DNA of 62,266 bases from Cyanophora paradoxa (taxonomy: Eukaryota; Glaucocystophyceae; Cyanophorales; Cyanophoraceae), in NCBI GenBank assembly GCA_004431415.1, contig QPMI01000574.1:1-62266 (forward strand). Reading direction: 5' to 3'. The notes beneath the pieces were generated by a model. That model was not told the origin of the DNA and did no database searches. It saw only the letters and a list, made by a program, of their open reading frames with translations. A program made the translations under genes and the position numbers. This document shows, one piece after another, positions 28,004-38,693 of this stretch (position 1 is its first letter; every line of letters begins with the position of its first letter).

Positions 28004-28566
28004 ATGGCAGCGGGTCGCGTCTGCAGATTCTGCGACCCCGGCCACGTCGAGAGAACCGGACGGCGCGTGCTTCTGCAGAATGATTTAGTCTTCGCGTTTC
28101 CGGACCTCAACCCAAGGGCGAAGGTGCACCTGCTCGTCGCCAGTAAGCGCCACGTTGAAGGTGCGATCTAATTGAAAATGAGCGTCTCAAGTGATGCTGA
28201 CGGCGCGATAACGTTGCTCGTTTAAGGCATCGAGCTCTTGCGTTCCTGCCCGGAAGACGCGGGTCTCGGTATGACCGTCCCGCCGCCGCGCTGCCGGCGG
28301 GTAGCGCTAGCGGTGTCGGTCTACCAGCTGACTTGCAGCCACACCGGACAGTACGTGAGATGCTCCGCGTCGGCGGCAAGCTTCTGAGCGACGCTGGCAT
28401 TCCGGCGGCTGACCAGCACTTCAGTTTTCACACGCGCTTCGTACGTAGCATTCATCACCTACACATACATGCCCTTGGCCTACCGTATTCCAGCCCGTTG
28501 CAGGTGCCTGCTGTTTTGTTTCCTGACGGGGGTTGGGCGAAGCTAGTAGGACGTCGACGTCTTTGA
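28004..28566 (+). CDS. HIT-domain (histidine triad) nucleotide-binding protein, HINT-like
   Basis: Probable nucleotide phosphoramidase or nucleotidyl hydrolase. The ATG at 28004 encodes AAGRVCRFCDPGHVER, a CxxC-containing N-terminus as in HINT3-like proteins. It continues QNDLVFAFPDLNPRAKVHLL and VASKRHVEG. After introns, exons encode IELLRSCPEDAGL (about 28228-28268) and VREMLRVGGKLLSDAGIPAA. A further exon gives the catalytic triad HHLHIHALGLPYSS near 28458-28495, matching H-phi-H-phi-H-phi-phi. All three triad histidines are present. The 3' end is unclear. The sequence runs into GATTACGATTAGG minisatellite at 28560, and a plausible extra exon (FFRSFQAFLVENKIEIEFAL) lies at about 28958-29018. 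Confidence 0.75.
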
Positions 28567-28780
28567 TTGCGATTACGATTAGGGGTTGGACGACGAAGCT
28601 AAGCTTGGACGTCTTTGATTTTGAACACGATTAGGCCCCTCAGGGGTTGGACGTCTTTGATTACGATTACAATTGGGCCCCTGAGGGGTTGGACGTCATT
28701 ACGATTAATATTAATATTACGATTAGGCCCCTTGAGGGGTTGGACGTCTTTGACTATGATTAATATTACGATTAGGCATT
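28548..28780. repeat. minisatellite, unit ggggttggacgtctttgatt..gattagg
   Basis: About five imperfect copies of a ~40-50-bp unit (gggttggacgtctttgatta, cgattaggcccct). The same ttggacgtctttga and gattacgatt words occur in the MGMT intron at about 27260-27360, so one repeat family has spread across this interval. Confidence 0.85.
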
Positions 28781-29154
28781 GCGCTACACACCATGGACGC
28801 GGCTTTGCGTTGACCCTCATGATCTCATTGTTCGTCTGGACGATACGAGGAGAAAGTGAGCAAGATCAAGCTTCCAGAGACGTGATGTACGCTAGCGGCT
28901 AGACGCCTGTAAGCTGCATCAGTTATCTGTGACCGACGATGGTTAACTTATGTGCAGTTCTTTCGCAGCTTCCAAGCGTTTCTTGTCGAAAACAAAATCG
29001 AAATCGAGTTTGCTCTATCTGGTCGAGTGTGGGTCTTGCCTTCGAATCCTGGGCAGGCGTACCAATTGACAGGTGCGCGTTTTTGCAAAGATTTGTGAGC
29101 CGCTTCATCTTTGACAAATTCTTGCATTTCGTTGTGCAGGCACTACCGCTCAAG

Positions 29155-29432
29155 GGGCTAGGATTACGATTACGATTAGGGAGCCTCGTGGTTAAGCTCA
29201 GGCTAGGATAACGATTACGATTACGGAGCCTCCAGCTGCAGGTCAAGCTCAGGCTAGGATTACGATTACGATTAGGAAGCCTCGAGGTTAACCTTAGGCT
29301 AGGATTACCATTACGATTAGGGAGCCTCGTGGTCAAGCTTAGGCTAGTAGGACTACAATTACGATTAGGGAGCCTCGTGGTCAAGCTTAGGCTAGGATTA
29401 CAATTACGATTAGGGAGCCTCGACTTTAGGCT
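29155..29432. repeat. minisatellite, ~45-60-bp unit with gattacgattaggga
   Basis: Six or so imperfect tandem copies of a unit built from taggattacgattacgatta, gggagcctcgtgg and aagctcaggc. The minus strand is open across it for ~215 codons with a repeated RLPNRN..PSLSLT peptide, but this is most simply explained by the in-frame repeat length. It lies downstream of the HIT-domain gene. Confidence 0.9.
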
Positions 29433-30607
29433 TAGGTTAGGTCGCTTGTCGCGGTTGCTTGATCGCAATCCTCTCTCCCGCAGAAGCATCCTAATCCGCC
29501 ACAGCATGGGCATGGACGCGAAGCAACTCTGCTCAGCTATAGCTAGGCTCCCTTTCATTTCGTGAAGCATAGCGTGAAGCGTAGAAAGAGCATTTACTTA
29601 ACACCTTTGTGCAAGTTGTTCTTGTTGTTCACCGTGGCACCTTGTAGAACCTTCTGGGAAGTGGAGTTCGAAGCAGAAGTTGATGGAGTTCTTTTCTATA
29701 TAACTTAGTAAATTCGATCTCGGGGCTCTTTGATTTCGAGCTGACCCTTCAAACTTGAAAGGCTTCGCACCTCCAGTGCAGGAAGACTGCATGTCGGATC
29801 CCCCAAGCCCATAGGAGGTCCCGGCGCCGGCCCGCCAGCACCCAAAGAGACGCTCGCCGCCCCTAGACGCAATTTGGCACGCGCCGATATGACACGCGCT
29901 AGATCTGTGCATGTGTCGGTACTACGGTACGTATACCTGTATATACGTATCGATATCTAATGTCCGCGGAAGCTCGCAATCGAGGCGCGTACGCGTTACT
30001 CCGAGGCTCCCCTTAAAGAGCATATGCATGCGTGCATGCGCAGGCTTACTATTAATTGCTGGTTGGCTCAGCCTGCGGCATGCGCAACGTTAACGTTAAC
30101 TTGAACTAGTCACCACTTGACGTCGACTAGTCTAGGCAATGCCACACGTGCACTTGCAAATTGCACTGCCATCACATATGGGACTCTCCTATACTGGGCC
30201 CCAAATGCAACCATATTTGGAGCTTACACATATGCATATGCTCTGCTATAGCTAGATATCGATCTAGAAGGGCGGGATCGGAGCTCGAGGAGCTGCATGG
30301 AATTCGAACTAGTACTTCGGAACCCCAGCTTAGGATAGCAAGACAATCAAAGTTTTATTTTGGCAGGCCTTTTACTCTCAGTGACTCATGTCGACATTAT
30401 TGTGATGTCAATGGCGCATGGATGTCAATGGCGCAATGTGTGGTGCCAGCCGGGCCATAGCACTGCGGCAGCGAGATCGATGCAGCGCATGTCAAATAAT
30501 AAATATATTACTAGTTACAATGGCCGCGGATAATGCTGCAGGCCCTCCATGCGCTCAGCATAGTGTTCTAGAGATGTGTGTTCCGCCGGCCACGGTCTGG
30601 GTGCAGG
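29433..30607. other. intergenic region, no gene recognised
   Basis: AT-richer intergenic DNA full of short palindromic words (tcgatatc, catatgcatatg, tatagctagatatc). Short frames on both strands lack any recognisable domain. It separates the minisatellite from the 3' end of the SufA-like gene. Confidence 0.45.
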
Positions 30608-31536
30608 CTACGCAGAGAATGACTTCCCGCAACCGCAAGAAGAAGTAGCATTGGGGTTCTTGAAATCGAACCCGCCACCGATGAGGGCATCGCTGTAATC
30701 CAGGGCCTGTGGGTCGCCGCCATCATCAGTAATCGTCCGCATTCCGGGCTCTAGAAGAACGTGTATATGCAATTGCAGCACCAGGCGCACCATTCCGAAA
30801 AGGTACATAAGAGATTTCGGATCGACAATCACCTGCAAGGGAAAGACGCGGCTGGGATCCGGAACGGGCCCAGCCTGGCAGGGGCTGGAATAATCTTGAA
30901 TAATAATCGGACCTGGAATCCATTCGGGTAAGTGTACACACGGTCGTCCTCGCGGGTCTCGCCTTGCTTCACCATGTCCTGAAAGCAGTCGGTATAATGG
31001 GTCATTCCCCTCCCAGCAAGCCTATATGCTACCGCACCATCGTGTAGCTCATCCCTGAGCAACCTCCCTGCCGCACACCGAAGCGGAGGCACGTGTCTTC
31101 CGTAAACTTCTCCTTCAGCGTCAAAAGATGCGCCATCGCGCGCTCCGAGATCTTGATAGCCTAGCGAAGCGGCGGATCAGGGACGCCGCAAGAGAACCGA
31201 TAATTAGCAGAACAGTTGGCGCACCATGTCCTCGGTGCCCTCGGCAAGGACCATCGGTTCCTCCGGGATCTCCGGGGCGTCCGACGCGGGAGCAGCCTCG
31301 GCGGCCGCGGGCTCAGCACTGGCGGCCGCGGGCAGCCAGAGGTTGGGCCGACGGGCGCGGACGCTCCTGCGAGCTTCGAACCGAACCCCCGCAAAGACGC
31401 TGCTGCTGGAGCCGGGAGCCGCATGCACACGGCGCGGGGCAGCGGTTGTGGTCGCCCGCATGCACACGGCGCGGGGCACCGACAGCGCTGGCACCGACAA
31501 CGCTGGCACTGGCACTGGAACCGACACGAACGCCAT
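30608..31536 (-). CDS. SUFA: plastid SufA/IscA-type iron-sulfur cluster assembly protein
   Basis: A-type Fe-S carrier or scaffold, probably acting with the plastid SUF system. The ATG at 31536 starts [15 protein letters not shown] and a basic Ser/Ala/Arg-rich presequence, then an acidic linker ending EGTEDM at a GTGCGC donor (exon 31225-31536). The next exon after the cgctag acceptor reads [13 protein letters not shown] and then [18 protein letters not shown]. Further exons give [11 protein letters not shown] and [20 protein letters not shown]. The C-terminus is CGCGKSFSA. The Cys of GGCSG and the two Cys of CGCG are the conserved cluster ligands, all present. The presequence with Phe at position 3 and no obvious signal peptide suggests a primary plastid. 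About four introns. It lies head-to-head with BTF3, 276 bp away. Confidence 0.93.
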
Positions 31537-31812
31537 GGTGCAGTGCGCTGCGCCCGCTCAACAGCCTCAGCAGGCTCAACTACTTAGGGGGGTAGGGGAC
31601 GCCTCGGGGGGGTAGGCAGTCGGGGGCAGGTGCGACGCCCTTAGTCGTGATCGCTTGCAGCCCTGCCTATCTAACCGCACCGCGCGCATTGGCACTCTTC
31701 ACTCTTCCCGCTCCTTTCTCTTTAGGTGCGCCGAACTCCCTCGAGCGCCAACCATCGCTCTCACACACCCGACGCACGCATTCTCCGCGTCTCTCTGACC
31801 TCTTGCTCGCAG
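31537..31812. promoter_or_regulatory. bidirectional promoter region SufA-like / BTF3
   Basis: A 276-bp stretch between divergent start codons must contain both promoters. A ttttctttaggt-like pyrimidine/AG site and a second tctctgacctcttgctcgcag just before the BTF3 ATG could be 5' UTR splice acceptors. The role is inferred from position only. Confidence 0.4.
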
Positions 31813-32502
31813 ATGAATCCTGAGAAGGTTCGCTGGTGCCGAAGCCCGTCGGCCATGGGGCGAGTGTGCGGTCTAAGATGCGGGCGTGGCGCAGCTTGCC
31901 AAGCTCCAGGCGCTCGCCCAGTCCGTTCGGACTGGCGGCAAGGGCACCGTGCGCCGGAAGAAGAAGGCCGTCCACAAGACGACCACCACGGACGACAAGC
32001 GCCTTCAGAACACCCTGAAGCGTCTGGGCGTGAACACGATCCCTGGCATTGAAGAGGTCAACCTCTTCAAGGACAATGGCACCGTGATTCACTTCACGAA
32101 TCCGAAGGGTGCGCGCGCTTTGCTAGCTCGCGACTACACGCTTTGCTGCGGCGCTTCAGCGGGGCGGGCGGCGATGCGGGGCAACCGTGGCGGGGTCTGA
32201 CCGAGGCTGCGTCTGCGCAGTCCAGGCCTCGATCGCCGCGAACACGTACGTGATCTCTGGCCACGCCGAGACCAAGAGTGCGTGGCATTCAGCATTGTGG
32301 CAGACCCGCGCAGCGTGCTGATGCGGGGGCACGCGCCACAGAGCTCCAGGACCTGCTCCCGGGCATCATCAACCAGCTTGGCCCGGACAACCTCGCCAAC
32401 CTGAAGAAGATCGCCGAGTCGTACAGCAAGAAGGACGGCGCTGGCGACGACGACGTGCCCGACCTCGTTGAGGGCTCGTTCGAGGATGCCGCCACCAAGT
32501 AG
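31813..32502 (+). CDS. BTF3: nascent polypeptide-associated complex subunit beta (BTF3)
   Basis: Ribosome-associated chaperone that pairs with NAC-alpha at the tunnel exit. A 15-bp coding first exon (MNPEK, 31813-31827) joins exon 2 at 31895 ([20 protein letters not shown]), which continues [20 protein letters not shown] and [18 protein letters not shown]. Exon 2 ends AAGG at a GTGCGC donor, which joins [19 protein letters not shown]. The last exon begins [20 protein letters not shown] and ends ..[16 protein letters not shown] before TAG. RRKKK is the ribosome-binding motif, and the NAC domain is complete. Length (~150 residues) matches the family. Confidence 0.97.
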
Positions 32503-32800
32503 ACGGTTCCGACGCTGTCTTATTGCCAATCGATGCCCCCCTTCTGGAGGACTAGGGAATGGCTGCTTTCCTCGGGGCCCGGACAGATGGGGTGGGGGCC
32601 CGGGGCTCGGCGGGTGAGGGATTCCAGGATAAGCTCACCGATGATCACTTCAGCCCTGGCCCGGCGGGATTTTTGAGTCGACCGTTGATCCGGGAAATCC
32701 GGCGCCGCCCCTTGAAATACATACAGCCAGGCTGCTCCTTTAAAAACGCTAGCTAATCAACATCAAGGGCTACACGCTACAGCAGTACTCCCGAAGGGAC

Positions 32801-34615
32801 CTACTTCCCGAGGATGATGTCGTCGGTCTCGAAATCTAGCGCGACGGTGCGGTGCACGTAGTCGTTCTCTGCGCGGAACGTCAGCAGGCGCGCCTGCGCC
32901 GGGCAAGGAGGGGCGGGGCCCACCATAAGAGTCGCGGAGACCAGCGACGAGGTCGTACTTGGGGGACCTGCGAGCCTTCAGGCAGGGCTGGGGTCGAGAG
33001 GGCGCTGGCGGCGGACCAGTTAAGCTCGTCCTCGGCCTTCTGGATCGACGCGAAGAAGTGCTGCTGGCGGAAGGGGAACGCCTGTGCAACGTTAGCGCGC
33101 GCCGGGGGTCGGCGGACGGAGCCGGGCGAGCCTTTTTCTTGCCGAAGTCGAAGTCCTTGGGGTTGTAGTGGACGATTTCGGGGCAGGGCTTGCCCGCAGC
33201 CTCCGCGCATGCCTTCACCAGCCCGTCGAAGGTCACGCACCGATCGCCCTGCTGGGGCGTCAGCCGGGGAGGGCTGGCAGGACGGCGGGTGGTGCCTGGA
33301 TGTTATAGATCTGGCCGACGGCCTTTTTGTTGCCGATGACATTGGCCATCGCGACGGCGAGGTCTTCCACGTGGCCGAGGCCAGTCAGGTGCTGCGCCCC
33401 TCGCGTTGTAGTCTCGAAGGCAGCCCCCGCCGCCTCGCAAGCCCCACCTGGCCGTGGCCCGGAACGCAGATCTGCGGCCGGCCGGCGTGGATGCGGTGGA
33501 AGAACCACTGCTCGACATCTGCAACTCGTCGATCAGCAGGAGCACGCCACGCGAGGCGGGAGGCTGGCACCATTGTAGTTCTGGGGTCCATAAATGTAGA
33601 CAGGCCGGATCGAGGTCCACGGCTGCCCGCTCTCCTTCAGGAACGCCTCCGTCTCGGCTTTACCTGCCGCCCCAAGTGCCCTCAGTCGCGCCCTCTCAGC
33701 AGACTGCGCGCCAGGCACCCTTGTGACGGCTCTTGGGGTCAGTTGGGTCCGACTCCCTGAAGATCACGTCGGGCCTCAGGGCCTTGGACCCGGGAGTTGG
33801 GGCGAGAGGGGGGCGGACCGGTAGGGCAGGCTGGAGTCGTTCATAAGGTACGTACCAGCGCTGCTCATATACACGAAGTGCTCAAGCCGGCCCTGCGCAC
33901 CAAAGTAAGCTGAGGCGGCCGCGGTACGGCGCGCAGGGCGAACCTTGAACATATCAGCGAGTGGCTTCGTGTCAGTAAGCTCGCGACCGTTGTTGTCGTA
34001 GATCACATCAAACTCCTCCTTCGCCAGCTGCTTCAGGGACTCCGGGTCCGTGCGGTCTCCCACAATCGTCTTGATCTTGGAGGCACGCTGTGGGACGGGC
34101 GCGTCTCAGCACGGAGTTGCGCGACGACGAGTACGCATCTTTCGCAATCATCTCCAGTACTATTTTCATTAGAAATGCACGCTATCCTTGCGGGAGGCAT
34201 ATGCCGAACATGAGTGCGCGCGCGGCTCTCAATTATGACCCATCGCGCGCGGCCGGCAGAAGCACTAGACCCCAGAATTACGACTACGTACCTCCTTGAA
34301 CTCGGCATCGCTCTCGCTCCAGACCTTCTGCACGCCGCGCTTGCCGCGGTTGAAGACGGTCACTTCATGACCGGCCTCCTGCAGCGCCTTGACGAGGTAA
34401 ACACCGCTGAAGCGGGTGCCGCCGATGACGAGGACCTTCCGGGGCGCGACCGACGCCTCGATGGTGGCAGCCGCCTCGAACTTGGGCTGGGCCTTCTTCG
34501 AGGCCTTCGGCTGGCGGACCGTGTCGACGACGTTCTTCCGGCGGAGGCCAGCGAAGTCGCCCCCGACCTTCGACGCGCCGAACGTGGGAATCGAGCAGGC
34601 GAACGCGGCGGCCAT
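32801..34615 (-). CDS. CSP41B: chloroplast stem-loop binding protein CSP41b-like
   Basis: Atypical short-chain dehydrogenase fold protein that binds plastid RNA and supports transcript stability. The ATG at 34615 gives MAAAFACSIPTFGASK, a presequence with Phe at position 5. The Rossmann start follows: RKVLVIGGTRFSGVYLVKAL and EVTVFNRGK. Later exons read DPESLKQLAKEEFDVIYDNN, HFVYMSSAGTYLMND, KAETEAFLKESG and TSIRPVYIYGPQNYN. Then come QWFFHRIHAGRPQICVPGHG, HVEDLAVAMANVIGNKKAVG, FDGLVKACAEAAGKPCPEIV and SIQKAEDELNW. The last exon ends TVALDFETDDIILGK before TAG at 32801-32803. At least seven introns. Plant CSP41b is the closest family I recognise. No obvious signal peptide precedes the transit-like sequence. 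Confidence 0.93.
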
Positions 34616-34799
34616 GTCGATGTCAGACTAACTGCCGAAGGGGGATACGGGTATCTACGTCTGTCGCTTCGCGTTTTCTGCGGTTTCTGCGCTCCCAGCG
34701 TCGCAGCTTCAAGTTTCTGGCTCTTCAGAACAGCTCAAATTCGCATCTGATTGACGGCGCCGGCGGCCCCTCGGAAGCTCTGCCGATTGAGCGGGGCCT

Positions 34800-35120
34800 G
34801 GGATTTGGCGCACGCAAGCAGAAGTGCCTGTACACGTACGACCTTGTGGGTTTGTCCACCTGCGCGGCTTTTCTGGAAGGGCGGCGAGGCTCACTGCGGC
34901 GCGCAGTGGGGCGACGCGGTCAATGTGGCGAGCCGGATGGAGAGCTCGGGGGTGCCGGGCCGCACGCAGGTGACCCATGAGATGTATACGAACCTGCGCG
35001 GTGCGCTCGGAGCGCTTTCGGCTCCCGCGGGAAAAGCTGACGGCTGGCAGACGGGTTCGTCTTTGAGGCCCTGAGGGCCGCGGGAACTTCGGAAAGTGTA
35101 CGTGAAGGGGAAGGGCGAGG
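34800..35120 (+). pseudogene. class III adenylyl/guanylyl cyclase C-terminal remnant
   Basis: A plus-strand segment encodes [20 protein letters not shown] followed by [13 protein letters not shown]. This is the conserved end of a class III nucleotide cyclase domain, containing the WGDxVNxASRM block whose Asn and Arg contact substrate. A shifted frame 30-40 codons on reads KVYVKGKGEVRA, the usual end of the domain. No upstream catalytic core (metal-binding aspartates) is recognisable, so only the 3' part survives. A second, more degraded partial copy lies at about 35390-35560, where the KVYVKG coding sequence recurs after a gctcggagc...cgagcgctttcgg duplication. The remnant suggests decay of a cyclase gene or a transposed fragment. 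Confidence 0.7.
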
Positions 35121-35164
35121 TCCGCGCAGCCCGCCCGCCCGGCGGCCTCCTCGCTGGCCGCCTC

Positions 35165-37389
35165 GCGATCGTGTGCACCGCTCACGTAGATGCGTACATA
35201 CTTTCTTTTTGGCCGCGCCTCGACCACTCAGTGACTCCGCCGCGGCGCGAAAAAAACGCCTTTCTCGTTGGCCGCGCCTCGTTGGGCGCAAAAGCGAGTC
35301 TCTGCAGCTGAAACACATGCAGCAAAGTCAGCTCAGTCTGGTGGATGGCACTGGATGCCAGTGAAAATTAAACACCTGCAGCAATGTGTGCTCGGAGCCT
35401 CCGAGCGTTTTCTCGGCCGGAGTGTGCTCGGAGCCTCCGAGCGCTTTCGGCCCCCCAAGCCAGGGCGAGCTGACGGCAGGCATGCGCAGAGTCTGAGATC
35501 TAGAGCGGGTTCGTTTCAAGCTCGGGAAGGTGTACGTGAAGGGCACTGCGACACTTAGTGACTGCGGCATCCGCCAGGCCGATTTCGTACTGCATGCCCG
35601 GCTGGCGCCGGCAACTTGGCAACTTGGCGCCGCCCGCCCGCCATCCGCCGTTTCGCCGGCCACCTCGCCGTGGCCTATATATAGGGGGCTATAAAATATT
35701 TGCGCAAAGAGTGAGTTCGACTGTCCGACTGTCTTTTCAATAGCCAGCTTTAATTCGGAGCTTCAAGGCTTGCCGAGCCTCGCGATCGGACTCCCGGGAG
35801 TACTAGTCTCCAGATCTCAGAGTCTTCGAATTCAATACTTATATAAATGGCCCCAGTGGCCGAGTGTTAGGGACCTAGGTGCGCATACTACCCAGAAAGT
35901 TAATTGCACCACTCGGTTGGGGATTATGTATTGTGTATTGCCACCACACAATACATAATCCCCAATTGCAACCGAGTGGTGCAATTAATTTTCTGGCAGA
36001 ACTTCGGAATGCGCTCTCGTACGCGTGTCCCTGATAGCCGAGCTTTCCTCTTGGCCCAGTGGTTCAACTCATGATCAGTGACTATTGCGTCGGTTCAATC
36101 ATTGAATTGCAACCGTTGAACAAGTGTGAGACTCAGGGAAGGTCGGTGTCCTAGGCATAGCTATAAAGGGCCACTGACTTGCTGAGCGCGTCAGTTGGGT
36201 CCGGGGAAGGGAAATTAAAAACAACAGCTAGGCTGAAGGTGCGACGGCTCGACTTAAGGTTTGCAATTGGCAAATTCGGAGATCTAGATCTAAAGCAGGA
36301 AAAGGAAGAAACTCATGATCAAGGCTGGCCGCCGGGCCATATGCATGGCCTCCGGGCCGGCGCCAGGCAACTGGCAAGCTGTCTCAGAGTCTTCAAGTCT
36401 CAGCGACTGTTTTCTAGAAGAGGTAGGTATAGGACGCGGGGGGATGCGTACCTTGCCAAGTTGTGCCCGCGGCCGTGTCCCCGGCCCATCGAGCTTGCCC
36501 CATCGACGTCGCGCGTGGCCAGAAGCTAGCGATGTCAGCCATGGCTTACGCCGTGACGGGGCCAGCCGCGCCGATCGCGACGGGCCAGCGCGCGCCGCGC
36601 GCGCGCGCTGGCTGCTCTTGGGTAAGCGGCCGAGGGGATCCATAAGCATTGCGCATGCGCACAGCGCACATCGCTAGCGGGCGCCATGGCAGCGCGCGCA
36701 GCGGCTCGCGCATGCATGCGCCATGGCGTCGAGGGGCCGGTGGCGCGCGCGCCGCACGAACGTGGGCATGGCCGGCCGTAGGTGAAAGCTGGTGCGCATG
36801 CGGCCGGCTCGCTCAGTTGGCGCGGTTGGGTCGTGCGCGGCTGGCTCGGCTAGCTATATAGCAAAGAGCGAAAGTGTCGAACCGCGAGAGAAACTGCCGT
36901 GCTGCCGTGCGCGAGAGAAGAGCGAAAGTGTCGAACCGAGCGGAGCTGCGGCCGGAGCCACTGCGCATCGGCCAGTGGGGGGGGGGAAGAGGAATGGGGG
37001 TTCCGTAAAAAGACTTTTGCAGAGCGTTTCTGACTCTGCAACGTGATTGGCTAGCACGCGCGGCGATCTCCTGCGCTACTGGGAGCGCGCCCGGCCTCGC
37101 TCTTGCAGTACGAAATGTCGGGCATAATGCCTGCAGCGACCTCGAATTGGTTTGGCTCGTATATCTGCTCCCTGTGCGTCGCTGGATCCGTTTTTGTCCC
37201 GGGTGTTGGTGCCTGTTCCTGGGTCACCCTTTGGTCGGACCGTCGGACGGGACCGGGAGACATGGTTTCGGAATTCCCTTGTGATGGGCTTTCAGGATAT
37301 ACCGCGCGGCCCGGGTTTTGCGGAGGTCGGGGAAATGAGATTTGGGGTATACGTAGGGTTGCAAAAAGAAAAAAAAGTGGGGGTATACG
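35165..37389. other. intergenic region with cyclase-derived duplication and palindromic DNA
   Basis: No intact gene. It contains the degenerate second cyclase fragment (about 35390-35560), a large inverted repeat (35892-35996), and a GC-rich patch with gcgcatgcgc and gcgcgcgc runs (about 36560-36740). Short frames on both strands show no domain. The right edge is the target site of the hAT-like element. Confidence 0.5.
35892..35996. repeat. inverted repeat / foldback hairpin, arms ~45-51 bp
   Basis: The left arm (ccagaaagttaattgcacca...tatgtattgtgt) is repeated in reverse complement on the right, with one mismatch and a 6-bp insertion (gcaatt), around a loop of ~10 nt. A strong cruciform or RNA hairpin would form. 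It could be a foldback MITE. No target-site duplication is obvious. Confidence 0.85.
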
Positions 37390-38079
37390 CAGTGCTGTCA
37401 TCATGATGCACACGGCGGTCGAGTCATCATGATGCGTTAATTATGATGCATCATGATCGATCATGACGTCTTCCCGCGGTCAGAATCGTTTACCAGGGCA
37501 TTTCCCACTCCTATTTCACTGCGCGGGCTCTCTGCTGCGTTTCTACTACTAGGCTAATGCATCGCGACGTGTTTATCACTCATTCCTGACCAGTCTGGAT
37601 AGATATTGGGCCCAGGGTTGGCCTGAAGGAGGCCCACACCCCCCTCTTCCCAAGATTTTTGAGGCAGAGGAGTGGTTGATCAACTTCCTTCATGTCAAGA
37701 TAGTGTGTTATGTGTTTTAAAAGCTGTCTTAAGCATCTCCGCACCCATTCTCAAAGTGCGAATCGGTGCGATCTTGGATCGCCAGCGGCTAAGGGTGGTG
37801 CCCCCTGTACCCCCCACGGCACCACGGCAGCCTTTCAGCATCGTCAGAATCGCTCCAAGCCTCCTCTGACTAGCATATACGGTGTCGTTCAGCTGTTTAG
37901 ATTGCATAAGAGGTCGTTTAAACAGCGCAGGCGACCAAAAACACGAGATTTGTGCATTGTACAAGTACCCCCCCTCACATCATGATGACGATCATCATAA
38001 TCCGAGGTCATCATGATGCGTTAATGACGTCTCATCATGATGGCGTCATCATGATGTGTGCATCATGATGACAGCACTG
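37390..38079. mobile_element. non-autonomous hAT-like DNA transposon (690 bp) with 24-bp perfect TIRs and 8-bp TSD
   Basis: A perfect 24-bp terminal inverted repeat starts CAGTGCTGTCATCATGATGC at 37390-37413 and appears in reverse complement at 38056-38079. The element is flanked on both sides by the same 8 bp, GGTATACG (37382-37389 and 38080-38087). An 8-bp duplication plus TIRs starting CAGTG is the hallmark of the hAT superfamily. Subterminal regions carry many tcatcatgatg words on both sides, including gtcatcatgatgcgttaat near each end, which could be transposase-binding sites. No transposase is recognisable. An ~89-codon minus-strand frame (37695-37964) has no similarity I can name. The identical TSD and TIRs indicate recent insertion. 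Confidence 0.9.
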
Positions 38080-38434
38080 GGTATACGTAGGGTTGCATAC
38101 GTAGGGTTGCGAGGGACAGGGACAGGGGAAGTGTTTTTCCCTTCCCCAATATATATATAGCTATATGTCGGACGTCTGTGTCGGTTTGTTTGAGTTTCAT
38201 TTAATTTTTACCTCTATATAGCTAATTATAAATTTTATGGTTATATCGATAACCTGGCACATGTACAGATCAAGTTGACCGTTCCTATATATATATATAT
38301 AGCTATATGCAGGGGTACTGCACTTCCGCCGGCGATACGCAGGCCCGCGACCGCGCCGACGGATTGCATTGCTGCCTCAGCGTGGCCTTCTCGATTTAGA
38401 CTCTCTGAGAGCGCCGCGCTGCTTGAGCCCGTCA

Positions 38435-38655
38435 ATGTCGGCGCCCGTTTTCGCGACGCGAGCCGCTCTCACTGCCACTAAAGCGGTGCGCTCGTGGCAT
38501 TTATGATTCAATCTCTGTACGCGTGAGTTAGCAGGGACAAAAGCTCGCGCGGCGCCTAGAAAGCGCGCGCGGCGCGTCCATCATGGCATGGCCACAGAAA
38601 GCGCGCGCGGCGCGGCCCGCCTAGATCTTCCACAAAAGCCGATGCAATGCTCATG

Positions 38656-38693
<38 letters not shown>

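Noticed and set aside
37695-37964. Possible transposase fragment inside the hAT-like element
   Set aside because: No hAT dimerisation block (the C-terminal W..NxxR/FP region) or DDE residues could be recognised, so the element is called non-autonomous.
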